Assembly (NCBI RefSeq): GCF_030817535.1
Contig: NZ_JAUSZL010000002.1
Coordinates: forward strand, 6,820,001 to 6,884,000
Source: Streptomyces sp. V3I8
GTDB lineage: Bacteria > Actinomycetota > Actinomycetes > Streptomycetales > Streptomycetaceae
DNA: 64,000 nt
Reading direction: 5' to 3'
Position numbers and translations under genes: made by a program. Shown here in pieces: positions 47,600 to 56,047 of this stretch. The first letter of the stretch is position 1; each line of letters opens with the position of its first letter. Below the pieces are notes generated by a model that worked only from the letters and a program-made list of their open reading frames with translations, did no database searches and was not told where the DNA came from.

Positions 47600-47742
47600 T
47601 GCGTACCGGCGGCAAAAGGTTCCCTCATCGGGTTACCGATGGCGCAACCGTTCGGGAACAGAGTGATAAGGAGACCCAACCATCCCGTGGGCACCCCGGT
47701 CTAACCCTCTGGTAGCTGGATGAGCCGGAGATACGGGGACGC

Positions 47743-49011
47743 ATGCAGATTTCCTTCCTTATACACAACGCCTACGGAATCGGTGGGACGATCCGGACGA
47801 CGTACAACCTTGCGAACACCCTGTCCGAGCAGCACGACGTCGAGATCGTCTCCGTCCTCCGCCACCGCGACGAGCCGGTCTTCGCACGGAACCCGCGGGT
47901 GCGCCTGCGCCATCTCGTCGACCTGCGCAAGGGGAGTCCGGGCTACGAGGGCGACGACCCCGAGCACGCGGCGCCCGCCCGGGTCTTCCCGAGGGGGGAG
48001 CTCCGCTACGACCAGTACAGCGCCCTGACCGACCGCCGTATCGCGGGGCACCTCTCGACGGTCGACGCCGATGTCGTGGTCGGCACCCGGCCCGGCCTGA
48101 ACGTCCACCTGGCGCGCGAGACCAGGCGCGGCCCGGCCCGCGTCGGCCAGGAGCACCTCACGCTCGACAGCCACTCCGTCGCGCTGCGCACGCAACTGCG
48201 CGCCGCGTACCCCCGGCTCGACGCGGTCACCACCACCACCGAGGCGGACGCCGGCGCGTACCGCACGAAGATGCGGCTGCCCGGCGTGCACGTGGAGGCC
48301 GTGCCCAACTCGGTGCCCGCGCCCGGCATAGAGCCCGCGGACGGCTCCGGCAAATGGGTCGTGGCGGCCGGCCGGCTCGCCCCGGTCAAGCGGTACGACC
48401 TGCTGATCAGGGCCTTCGACCTGGTGCGTGCCCAGCGGCCCGACTGGCGCCTGCGGATCTACGGCAGCGGGAAGCAGAAGGACAAGCTGCGCCGCCTCAT
48501 CGACGAACTCGGCCTCTACAACCACGTGCTGCTGATGGGACCGGCCAATCCCATCGAACCGGAGTGGGCCAAGGGCTCCATCGCCGCCGTCACCTCCAGC
48601 CTCGAGTCCTTCGGCATGACCATCGTCGAGGCCATGCGCTGCGGTCTGCCCGTCGTCTCCACCGACTGCCCGCACGGCCCGGGGGAGATCATTGACAACG
48701 GTGTCGACGGCCGTCTCGTGCCGGTCGGCGACGTCCGGGCCATCGCCGACGGCCTGCTCGAACTCATCAACGACGACGCGCTGCGCCGGCAGATGGCGGG
48801 AGCGGCCCTGAAGGACTCCGAGCGCTTCGATCCGGCGCGGATCGCCGAGCGCTACGAGAACGTCTTCAGCGGTCTCGTGGCACGTAACGGCGCCTCGGGG
48901 GTCGGCCGGGTGCGCGGCTCGCTGCACCGCACCAGGGGAGCACTGCTCGGCGGCGCCTACGCCGTCCGGGACGCGGGACTGAGCGTGTTCGGAAAGGAGC
49001 GTTCCGCATGA
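47743..49011 (+). CDS. GT4 family glycosyltransferase
   Basis: A 422-residue GT-B glycosyltransferase. The N-terminal half starts MQISFLIHNAYGIGGTIRTT. The C-terminal donor domain has AAGRLAPVKRYDLLIRAFDL, WRLRIYGSGKQKDKLRRLID and SLESFGMTIVEAMRCGLPVV with the E-x7-E motif. It is close to enzymes adding hexoses to cell-wall glycopolymers, but acceptor and sugar are not readable. No signal peptide. A GCCGGAG site lies 12 nt before the ATG. It overlaps the following unknown gene by ATGA, so the pair acts together. Confidence 0.9.
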   Translation: MQISFLIHNAYGIGGTIRTTYNLANTLSEQHDVEIVSVLRHRDEPVFARNPRVRLRHLVDLRKGSPGYEGDDPEHAAPARVFPRGELRYDQYSALTDRRIAGHLSTVDADVVVGTRPGLNVHLARETRRGPARVGQEHLTLDSHSVALRTQLRAAYPRLDAVTTTTEADAGAYRTKMRLPGVHVEAVPNSVPAPGIEPADGSGKWVVAAGRLAPVKRYDLLIRAFDLVRAQRPDWRLRIYGSGKQKDKLRRLIDELGLYNHVLLMGPANPIEPEWAKGSIAAVTSSLESFGMTIVEAMRCGLPVVSTDCPHGPGEIIDNGVDGRLVPVGDVRAIADGLLELINDDALRRQMAGAALKDSERFDPARIAERYENVFSGLVARNGASGVGRVRGSLHRTRGALLGGAYAVRDAGLSVFGKERSA

Positions 49012-49865
49012 CGACACCGGCATCGAAGGTCGCGCCCCGGCCGGCCGAGGAGGACGCGGCCGGGGCTCCGCGCGCCGACTGCATCGCCGACTCCGCGGGC
49101 GGCCTCACCTTCGAGATGAGCGAGCCCGACACGACCGGGCCCGGCAGGTCCGCAGAGGCGGCCGGTGGCACCCACCTGGTGCTGCGGCACCGCGACGGCC
49201 TCCAGGAGGTCCGGCTGCCGCTCGCCCCGGCCGCCGACGGCCGGCTGCGCGCGGCGCTGCCCAGCGGCGTCGAGCTCCCCGAGGGCCGCTGGGACGCCTT
49301 CGCGCAGACCGCGGACGGTGAACCGGAGCGCCTCGCACCCGGCCTCAACGACCTGCGCTCGCTCGTCGACCGGGCGCCGAGCGGGGCCCGCGGACACGTC
49401 GCCGTCCGCATCCCGTACGCCACCAAGCACGGCAACCTCTCCGTCCGCAGCTGGCTGCGCGCACCGCACGCGGAGGCCGGCGAGCTGCACATCGCCCAGG
49501 ACGGGCTGGGCGTGCGGGGCCGGGCCTACGGGGTCGCGCTCACCCCGGACGCGTACGCCGAGCTGGCCCCCCGCAGGAAGACGGTGCCGCTGCGGGCCGA
49601 GGTCCACCGGGACGGGGCGGAATTCGGCTTCACCGTGGACTGGACCGCGCTGTCCGAGGGGGTCTGGGACCTGTGGCTGCGCCCGGCGGGGGAGAGCGGG
49701 CCGCGGGTACGGATCGCGCGGCTGCTCGACGACATCGCCGACAAGAAGCCGATCTTCACGTACCCGAGGACGACCCTGGAGACGGCGGCCGGCCCGGTGA
49801 CGGCCGTCCCGTACTACACGGGTGACAACGACCTCTCGGTGACGGTCACCGGAGCGCCCCTCTAG
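49008..49865 (+). CDS. hypothetical protein coupled to the glycosyltransferase
   Basis: A 285-residue soluble protein, no recognised enzyme motif. It is rich in alternating beta-strand patterns (THLVLRHRDGLQEVRLPLAP, GHVAVRIPYATKHGNLSVRS, FGFTVDWTALSEGVWDLWLR), and the first 40 residues are disordered. From memory, such proteins accompany glycosyltransferases in streptomycetes and are sometimes labelled transferases. The ATG overlaps the glycosyltransferase stop. Its own stop lies inside a Streptomyces short repeat. A carbohydrate-binding or modifying role is only a guess from context. Confidence 0.78.
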   Translation: MTTPASKVAPRPAEEDAAGAPRADCIADSAGGLTFEMSEPDTTGPGRSAEAAGGTHLVLRHRDGLQEVRLPLAPAADGRLRAALPSGVELPEGRWDAFAQTADGEPERLAPGLNDLRSLVDRAPSGARGHVAVRIPYATKHGNLSVRSWLRAPHAEAGELHIAQDGLGVRGRAYGVALTPDAYAELAPRRKTVPLRAEVHRDGAEFGFTVDWTALSEGVWDLWLRPAGESGPRVRIARLLDDIADKKPIFTYPRTTLETAAGPVTAVPYYTGDNDLSVTVTGAPL

Positions 49866-49887
49866 GGGCGCGGGGAACTGCGCGACC
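49864..49887 (+). repeat. Streptomyces GGGGCGCGGGGAACTGCGCG intergenic repeat, copy A
   Basis: A 24-nt element that begins within the stop codon of the preceding gene. It is 23 of 24 identical to the inverse copy at 61061-61084. GCGC ends flank a GGGGAACT loop, so the RNA may form a small hairpin. From memory this motif is common after genes in many Streptomyces genomes. Confidence 0.8.
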
Positions 49888-49937
49888 GGCCGGGACGACC
49901 CCGCACTTCGATGACCGTCCCGCGGCGGAGCTTCCCC

Positions 49938-49970
49938 AGGGCTTGCGGACGAGACCTGTCCGCAAGCCCT
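49938..49970. promoter_or_regulatory. 13-bp perfect inverted repeat upstream of the WYL regulator
   Basis: AGGGCTTGCGGAC and its exact complement are separated by 7 nt and end 14 nt before the ATG of the regulator gene. No T-run follows, and it is so near the start codon that an autoregulatory operator or a translation-blocking hairpin is more likely than a terminator for the gene before. A terminator cannot be excluded. Confidence 0.55.
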
Positions 49971-49984
49971 GAAAGACTCCGCCC

Positions 49985-50995
49985 ATGATGGAAACTTCGG
50001 CGCGGCTCCTGCGGCTGCTCTCGCTGCTCCAGGCGCACCGCGAATGGTCGGGCGCCGCCCTGGCGAGCCGCCTCGGCGTCACCCCGCGCACGGTCCGCCG
50101 TGACGTGGACCGGCTGCGGGAGCTGGGCTACCCGGTGAACGCCAGCTCCGGCACGGGCGGCGGCTACCAGCTGGGCGCGGGCGCCGAACTGCCCCCGCTG
50201 CTGCTGGACGACGACGAGGCGGTCGCTGTCGCCGTCGGCCTGCGCACCGTCGCGGGTCAGGGCATCGAGGGCATCGGCGAGACCTCCGTACGGGCCCTGG
50301 CCAAGCTCGAACAGGTGCTGCCGCACCGGCTGCGCCGCCGGGTCGGCGCCCTGAACGCCTTCACCGTGCCGATGCTGCGCGGCCCGCGGCCCTCCGCCGT
50401 CGACCCGGCCGTCCTCACCGAACTCGCCACCGCCTGCCGCGACTTCGAGCGGCTGCGCTTCGACTACCGCAGCCATGAGGGCGCCCCGACCCGCCGCACG
50501 GCCGAACCGCACCGGCTGGTGTGCACCGAGCACCGCTGGTACCTGGTCGCCTGGGACGTCGACCGCGACGACTGGCGGACCTTCCGGGTGGACCGGATCA
50601 CGCCCAGGCCGCCCCACGGGCCGCGCTTCGTCCCCCGCGAGTTCCCGTCCGGTGACCTCGCCGCGTACGTCTCCAAAGGGGTCTCCACGCGCGCGTACGC
50701 CTCGCATGCCGTCGTCCGCCTTCATGTGCCCCTGGAGAGGGCGGCCGAGCGCGTCTCGCCGTCCGCCGGGACCCTGGAGGCCGAGGGGCCGGACAGCTGC
50801 GTCCTGCGCACCGGAGCCGCGAGCCTGGACGCGATGGTCGTCCACGTGATGCTGATGGGCGTCCCGTTCGAGGTGCTGGAGCCCGTCGAGCTCATCGAGG
50901 CGATCACTACTGCTCGGGACCGGTTGACGGACGCTCTTGACCGAAGCGGATCTGCGGGCTCTCCTCCTGGCCGGACCGGGTCTGGGGCGGTGTGA
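49985..50995 (+). CDS. WYL-domain transcriptional regulator
   Basis: A 336-residue YafY-type regulator. The N-terminal HTH_11 domain ([40 protein letters not shown]) is followed by the WYL domain ([32 protein letters not shown]) at about 155-225 and a WCX-like C-terminus. Such proteins sense nucleic-acid or small ligands and often control stress or defence genes; the target is unknown. The start may be this ATG or the next codon. A 13-bp inverted repeat lies just upstream. The 3' end overlaps the ctaD-like gene on the other strand by 89 nt. Confidence 0.9.
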   Translation: MMETSARLLRLLSLLQAHREWSGAALASRLGVTPRTVRRDVDRLRELGYPVNASSGTGGGYQLGAGAELPPLLLDDDEAVAVAVGLRTVAGQGIEGIGETSVRALAKLEQVLPHRLRRRVGALNAFTVPMLRGPRPSAVDPAVLTELATACRDFERLRFDYRSHEGAPTRRTAEPHRLVCTEHRWYLVAWDVDRDDWRTFRVDRITPRPPHGPRFVPREFPSGDLAAYVSKGVSTRAYASHAVVRLHVPLERAAERVSPSAGTLEAEGPDSCVLRTGAASLDAMVVHVMLMGVPFEVLEPVELIEAITTARDRLTDALDRSGSAGSPPGRTGSGAV

Positions 50996-52634
50996 TCGCC
51001 GCGAACCGCGGATGGTGCAGGTCGAAGGCGGGCGACTCGGAGCGGATCCGCGGCAGCGTGGTGAAGTTGTGCCGCGGCGGCGGACACGAGGTCGCCCACT
51101 CCAGCGAGCGGCCGAAGCCCCAGGGGTCGTCGGTGTCGACCTTCTCCCCGTACCTGGACGTCCTCCAGACGTTGTGGAGGAACGGCAGCGTCGACATGCC
51201 CAGCAGGAACGCGCCGATCGTCGAGAGGGTGTTGAGCGCCGTGAACCCGTCGGCGGCCAGGTAGTCCGCGTAGCGGCGCGGCATGCCTTCGGCGCCCAGC
51301 CAGTGCTGCACCAGGAACGTGGTGTGGAAGCCGACGAAGAGCGTCCAGAAGTGGATCTTGCCGAGCCGTTCGTCGAGCATCTTCCCGGTGAACTTCGGCC
51401 ACCAGAAGTAGAAGCCGCCGAAGGTCGCGAAGACGACGGTGCCGAACACCACGTAGTGGAAGTGCGCCACCACGAAGTACGTGTCCGTGACGTGGAAGTC
51501 CAGCGGCGGCGAGGCCAGGATCACCCCGGTCAGACCGCCGAACAGGAACGACACCAGGAAACCCGTCGCCCAGAGCATCGGGGTCTCGAAGGACAGCGAC
51601 CCCTTCAGCATCGTCCCGGTCCAGTTGAAGAACTTCACGCCCGTCGGCACCGCGATCAGGAACGACACGAACGAGAAGAACGGCAGCAGCACCGCGCCCG
51701 TGGCGAACATGTGGTGGGCCCACACGACCACGGACAGGCCCGTGATGGACATCGTGGCGCCGACCAGCGTCAGATAGCCGAAGATCGGCTTCCTGCTGAA
51801 GACCGGGATGATCTCCGTGATGATCCCGAAGAACGGCAGCGCGATGATGTAGACCTCGGGATGCCCGAAGAACCAGAAGAGGTGCTGCCACAGCAGCGCC
51901 CCGCCGTTGGCCGCGGCGAAGACCTGCGAGCCGAACCGCCGGTCCGCCTCCAGCACCAGCAGGGCCGCGGCGAGCACCGGGAACGCCATCAGGATGAGGA
52001 TCGACGTGAACAGCGTGTTCCACGTGAAGATCGGCATCCGGAACATCGTCATCCCGGGCGCGCGCATCCCGATGATGGTCGTCAGGAAGTTCACCGCGCC
52101 GAGGATCGTGCCGAAGCCGGCCAGCGCCAGACCCATGATCCACATGTCGGCGCCGACACCGGGCGAGCGCTCCATGCTGTTCAGCGGCGCGTACGCGAAC
52201 CACCCGAAGTTCGCCGGCCCCTCGGGCACCAGCAGGGACCCCAGCACGATCAGCCCGCCGAACAGGAACAGCCAGTAGGACAGCATGTTCAGCCGGGGGA
52301 AGGCGACGTCCGGAGCGCCGATCTGCAGCGGCATGATCTCGTTGGCGAAACCGGCGAAGGTGGGCGTCGCGAAGAGCAGCAGCATGATCGTGCCGTGCAT
52401 CGTGAACAGCTGGTTGAACTGGTTGTTGTCCATGAGCTGCGTACCCGGCCGGGCCAGCTCGGCCCGCATCAGCAGCGCCATCACACCGCCGGCCAGGAAG
52501 AACGCGAACGACGTGATCAGGTACAGATGGCCGATCTTCTTGTGGTCGGTCGTGGTCAGCCAGTCCACGACCAGCCGCCCCGGCCGCTTCACCGGTGCGG
52601 GCCCTACCGCCGCGTGCGCGGTGTCCGTCCCCAT
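50907..52634 (-). CDS. ctaD: cytochrome c oxidase subunit I (orphan copy)
   Basis: A 575-residue heme-copper oxidase subunit with 12 membrane helices. The low-spin heme His is in [19 protein letters not shown], the CuB His/Tyr in [20 protein letters not shown], the His pair in WAHHMFATG, and the heme a3 and a ligands in [12 protein letters not shown]. All ligands are intact. No subunit II, III or heme-a genes are adjacent, so this is a stand-alone second copy; the main cta cluster must be elsewhere. The ATG at 52634 has GAGGGGG about 5 nt upstream; longer starts lack support. Its 3' end overlaps the WYL regulator gene antisense. Confidence 0.94.
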   Translation of the reverse strand: MGTDTAHAAVGPAPVKRPGRLVVDWLTTTDHKKIGHLYLITSFAFFLAGGVMALLMRAELARPGTQLMDNNQFNQLFTMHGTIMLLLFATPTFAGFANEIMPLQIGAPDVAFPRLNMLSYWLFLFGGLIVLGSLLVPEGPANFGWFAYAPLNSMERSPGVGADMWIMGLALAGFGTILGAVNFLTTIIGMRAPGMTMFRMPIFTWNTLFTSILILMAFPVLAAALLVLEADRRFGSQVFAAANGGALLWQHLFWFFGHPEVYIIALPFFGIITEIIPVFSRKPIFGYLTLVGATMSITGLSVVVWAHHMFATGAVLLPFFSFVSFLIAVPTGVKFFNWTGTMLKGSLSFETPMLWATGFLVSFLFGGLTGVILASPPLDFHVTDTYFVVAHFHYVVFGTVVFATFGGFYFWWPKFTGKMLDERLGKIHFWTLFVGFHTTFLVQHWLGAEGMPRRYADYLAADGFTALNTLSTIGAFLLGMSTLPFLHNVWRTSRYGEKVDTDDPWGFGRSLEWATSCPPPRHNFTTLPRIRSESPAFDLHHPRFAAITPPQTRSGQEESPQIRFGQERPSTGPEQ

Positions 52635-53048
52635 CACTGCCCCCTCGCTCGTCGCGCCCCGGGCCTGCTGAAGATGACGCCATGATGCTCGCCGGGCATC
52701 GCACCGCGACAGGGGGCGTACGCGGGTTCTGTGCTTGAACCATGTATTTCTTGTGGCGGGTCGACTTCCGCGCGACGCCACGGAACCGGAATGGAAAGGC
52801 GCGGACGCGGACCCTGCGCCGCGGATTCACCGGCGGGTATTCCGGACCGCGTACGGGATAGCGCCGAGTGCTCCGGAATTACGTTCGAAGGCTGCCGCGA
52901 CGCCTGGGGAACCGTCCATTCGTGTGACCGGTTCCGGGCCGGACGGGTGTCGTCGTCCTGTGACAGAAGCGTGACCGGAGGGGGACCGGTGACGGATGGT
53001 GGCGGGCCCGGGGTTCCCCGTCCGCGGCGCGGCGCCTACCGTGGCGGC
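52635..53048. other. divergent intergenic region between ctaD and I78-like gene
   Basis: About 410 nt without a supported gene on either strand. The part near 52730-52760 is comparatively AT-rich (CATGTATTTCTTG) and may hold the ctaD promoter, but no convincing -35/-10 pair is seen. A GTGACCGG-N-GACCGGTGAC-like repeat near 52970-52995 is GC-rich. Confidence 0.55.
53037..53042 (+). promoter_or_regulatory. -10 box, probable leaderless promoter of the I78-like gene
   Basis: TACCGT has its first T exactly 12 nt before the A of the ATG at 53049, and no ribosome site lies between. A leaderless transcript is likely. Confidence 0.5.
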
Positions 53049-53264
53049 ATGGCACCGATCCCCACTCCTCCCGCAGAGCCCGCCGACACTCCGGACGCGT
53101 ACGTCGGACTGGAGGCGGACGACGCCCAGCACCGGGCCCGCGAGCGCGGCTGGCCCACCGTACGGACGTTGCCGCCGGGCGCGATCATCACGATGGAGTA
53201 CCTCGCGGGGCGGCTGAACTTCGAGGTCGCCGACGGCCGTGTGACGCGCAGCTGGAAGGGGTGA
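53049..53264 (+). CDS. I78-type peptidase inhibitor-like small protein
   Basis: A 71-residue protein with no signal peptide. The second half (VRTLPPGAIITMEYLAGRLN, then FEVADGRVTRSWKG) follows the I78 inhibitor pattern of PG-x3-T-x-(D/E)-Y-x3-RLN ending near W-x-G; I78 members inhibit serine proteases. The first 15 residues are Pro-rich. Typical I78 proteins are exported, and this one lacks an export signal, so the role is uncertain. It appears to be made from a leaderless mRNA. Confidence 0.75.
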   Translation: MAPIPTPPAEPADTPDAYVGLEADDAQHRARERGWPTVRTLPPGAIITMEYLAGRLNFEVADGRVTRSWKG

Positions 53265-53337
53265 CCTGCCCCCGTACGGTCCCGCGCGCCCGGCTCCGAC
53301 CGGCGGTCCGATCGTGCGTACCGGTTCCGCCGTACCG

Positions 53338-54384
53338 CTATGCGCTCAGGCGCCCGTCACCGGACCGCGGTGACGCGGTGCCACGTGTCACGCGGTCGGA
53401 GTGCGGCGGCCGGCGGCTGCCGGCGGGCGTCACCGGCGTCCGCTCCGAGCGGGCCAGGTGCGGGCCCGGCGCGAGATGGCCCTGCGGTCTGGTCGGCCGT
53501 GAGGCGGCCACCGGCTCGCGGACCACCGGCTCCTGGCCGTCGGCCGGGTGGCCGGCCGTGCTGCCGATCGGGGAGAGCGCTCCGGGGACCTCCACCGGGG
53601 CGACCGGCACCGGGGCCGTGCCGCGGCGGCGGTCGCGCCAGGCGTCGCGCAGGTCGAAGACGACGTTCTCGGCGCGCGCGATCAACGGCTCGACCCAGGG
53701 CAGCCCGAGCAGGATCAGCAGGCCGGCGGCCCAGCCGAGCACCACGTCGCTCAGCCAGTGCGTGCCCAGGTACACGGTGGTCAGGCCGACCCCGAGGGAG
53801 ACCACCGCGGAGAAGGCCGACAGCCAGCGGCGGGCCCGCGGCGTCGAGGCCAGATAGGCGAGGATGCCCCAGGTCACGACGGCGTTGGCGGTGTGGCCCG
53901 AAGGAAATATGTCGCCGCCCAGCCACATCTCGTTCGAGCCGACGCTGGTGGCGTAGTGCGGACCGAGGCGGCCCATGCTGATCTTCGCCGCGCCCACCGT
54001 GAGGTTCAGCAGGAGCAGGGACGCGCCCAGCGTGAGCAGCGGGCGCAGGGTGTGCTGCCGCCAGGAGCGCCAGCCCAGCCAGGCCGCGATCATCACGGCG
54101 GTGGGGCCGCGCTGGCCCAGCACCACGTAGTAGTCGAGGAACGCGTGGATCTCCGGCCACTGCTGGTACGGCCGGAAGAACATGACCTGCCAGTCGAGGC
54201 GGACCAGCCACGAGGTGATCACGACGGCCCACACGATGGCCGCGTAGAAGGCGAGCGTGGACGCGAAGAGGACCACCCGGTGCCGGCTCATCCTGGGCAC
54301 GTCGATGTGGGCCGGTCGTTCCGGCTCACGGTCCAGCCGGGCGAAGACCCGGTCCAGACGAGTCAGCTTTCGTTCGGTACGCAC
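53338..54384 (-). CDS. PAP2 superfamily phosphatase
   Basis: A 348-residue membrane protein. About six helices run from residue 35 to 235. PAP2 motifs: K-x4-R-x2-P in AKISMGRLGPHY, PSGHTANAVVTWG with the catalytic-type His, and a third motif TVYLGTHWLSDVVLG with the second His. Such enzymes dephosphorylate lipid or polyprenyl phosphates outside the membrane. The C-terminal 100 residues are Pro/Arg-rich and probably disordered. GTG start without a ribosome site; TAACGT lies 13 nt upstream, so the transcript may be near-leaderless. Confidence 0.92.
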   Translation of the reverse strand: MRTERKLTRLDRVFARLDREPERPAHIDVPRMSRHRVVLFASTLAFYAAIVWAVVITSWLVRLDWQVMFFRPYQQWPEIHAFLDYYVVLGQRGPTAVMIAAWLGWRSWRQHTLRPLLTLGASLLLLNLTVGAAKISMGRLGPHYATSVGSNEMWLGGDIFPSGHTANAVVTWGILAYLASTPRARRWLSAFSAVVSLGVGLTTVYLGTHWLSDVVLGWAAGLLILLGLPWVEPLIARAENVVFDLRDAWRDRRRGTAPVPVAPVEVPGALSPIGSTAGHPADGQEPVVREPVAASRPTRPQGHLAPGPHLARSERTPVTPAGSRRPPHSDRVTRGTASPRSGDGRLSA

Positions 54385-54549
54385 CCAATGGACGTTACAG
54401 CGAGTGAGCTGTGTTCAAGGGCGAAGCACCGTCTTTGTGATGACGATGTGATGTGGGAAAGCTCTCAGGAGGTGGTTTATCGCCATGGATTAGGGAATCG
54501 GCCGCCTGCTCTTCCTTCAATTCGATTGATCATTTCGGAGCGGAGTTTT

Positions 54550-54621
54550 ATGGCTCTTATGAATTCGTTCACCGAATGCTTGCGCGCAGGCCTTCCGGCG
54601 CTCACCGGCCACCGAGAGTGA
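54550..54621 (+). CDS. possible 23-residue small ORF in an AT-rich patch
   Basis: ATG with two GGAG sites (4 and 10 nt upstream) opens a 23-codon frame, MALMNSFTECLRAGLPALTG and three more residues, ending at a TGA that abuts the end of the mannosyltransferase gene on the other strand. The surrounding 54440-54600 is clearly AT-richer than the rest of the window. No homology is recognised; it may equally be non-coding. Confidence 0.25.
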   Translation: MALMNSFTECLRAGLPALTGHRE

Positions 54622-55791
54622 TCAGGGCGGTCCCGAGCCGTTCAGCCAGAAGGCGCCGTACACCGCCGACGCCACCGCCGCGCCCCCCAGCACCCACGCC
54701 GACCTGGACGTCCGCAGCCCGGCCAGGGCCAGGGCGGGGGGCAGCAGGAGCGGGAAGGCGGGCAGCAGGAGGCGTGGTTTCGAGCCGAAGTAGCTCGACG
54801 CGCACAGGGCGAGCACGGTGACGGTCCCCGCGTACACCAGGAGCGGCAACGGCTGGCGCTGCCGCACGCAGACCACGTACAGCCATACGAGCAGGCCGAC
54901 GCCGGCGAGCAGCCCCAGCCCGGCGAGGGCCGACGGGAACGACGTGAACTTGCCGGCGACGAACCGGGCGAACGCGTGACCGCCGTCGAAGCCGTTGCGC
55001 CAGCCGGCCTGGACGTCGAGGTAGCCCAGCGGGCCGCCGCCCGTGCGGTGGCCGACCCACAGGACGTAGCCGGCCGCGCCGAGGGGCGCGACCAGCACCG
55101 CCAGGGCGCGCTGCCACCGGGGAGCGCCGTCCCCGGCCGGCGTGCTCCGCTCCCGTACGAAAGAGGCGGCAGCCGTCACCCATACGGCCGCAACGACCGC
55201 CGCGCCGACCGGGCGGGTCAGACCCGCCAGCGAGGCGAGCAGGCCCGCGGCCGGCCAGCGGCCGGTCAGGACCGCGAACAGCGACCAGGCCGCGAGCGCG
55301 GTGAACAGCGACTCGCTGTACGCCATCGACTGCACGATCCCGACGGGCAGCACGGCCCACAGCAGCACGGCGCAGAGCCCCGCGCGGGGCCCGTACACAT
55401 GGTCCGCGACCGCGAAGATCCCCCAGGCCGCCGCGAGCGAGGCGACCGTGCTCACCAGCAGGCCCGCCTGCGCGTACGACAGCGGGCAGAGCGCCGACAC
55501 GGCCCGCTCCAGCCAGGGCAGCAGGGGGAAGAAGGCGAGGTTCGAGTGCACGTCGCCGTTGGGCAGGCGCACCTCGTAGCCGTAACCCAGTGCGGCGACC
55601 CTCGTGTACCAGAGGGAGTCCCAGCGCGCGGAGAGCAGGCGCAGCGGGCTCTCGTCCCGGGCGGCGCTCCACACCGCGAGCGCCACCAGGCCCAGCGCAC
55701 GCACCGCCGCGTACCCGAGGAGGGCGGGCGCGGCGCGGCGCCAGGAGGGCCTCGGACGCGGGGGAGCGACGGACGTCGCGGGATCGGTCAC
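54622..55791 (-). CDS. PIG-V-type mannosyltransferase family membrane protein
   Basis: A 389-residue polytopic GT-C glycosyltransferase. About ten hydrophobic helices. The first loop has RWDSLWYTRVAALGYGYEVR and SNLAFFPLLPWLERAV, the WDxxWY/GY/AFFPL pattern of PIG-V and related polyprenyl-mannose-dependent enzymes. It likely moves mannose from polyprenyl phosphate mannose to a lipid or protein acceptor outside the membrane. The GTG at 55791 is chosen where homology begins; longer frames upstream contain unlikely Arg/Pro stretches. It is divergent from the MFS gene. Confidence 0.85.
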   Translation of the reverse strand: MTDPATSVAPPRPRPSWRRAAPALLGYAAVRALGLVALAVWSAARDESPLRLLSARWDSLWYTRVAALGYGYEVRLPNGDVHSNLAFFPLLPWLERAVSALCPLSYAQAGLLVSTVASLAAAWGIFAVADHVYGPRAGLCAVLLWAVLPVGIVQSMAYSESLFTALAAWSLFAVLTGRWPAAGLLASLAGLTRPVGAAVVAAVWVTAAASFVRERSTPAGDGAPRWQRALAVLVAPLGAAGYVLWVGHRTGGGPLGYLDVQAGWRNGFDGGHAFARFVAGKFTSFPSALAGLGLLAGVGLLVWLYVVCVRQRQPLPLLVYAGTVTVLALCASSYFGSKPRLLLPAFPLLLPPALALAGLRTSRSAWVLGGAAVASAVYGAFWLNGSGPP

Positions 55792-56047
55792 GGGCCCGAT
55801 TATCGAGGGGCCCGGATCCGTGCGGCCCGGCAGGTACGGGCCCGGCACGAGGAGGCGTGGCGCACACCACACGCGTCCGGGGAGAACGTGAGAGGTCCGC
55901 CACCCGGCATCGCGGGGAACTCGCGTACTCTGACGTCTCACTCGCCTTTGTTGCGTGGGCCGGGACACCACTCTCCGAGCCGCAGCCGCAGGGAGTCCCC
56001 ACCCAGCGGATCCGCCGAACGCGAGGGAACATCTGGGAGGTACGTAC

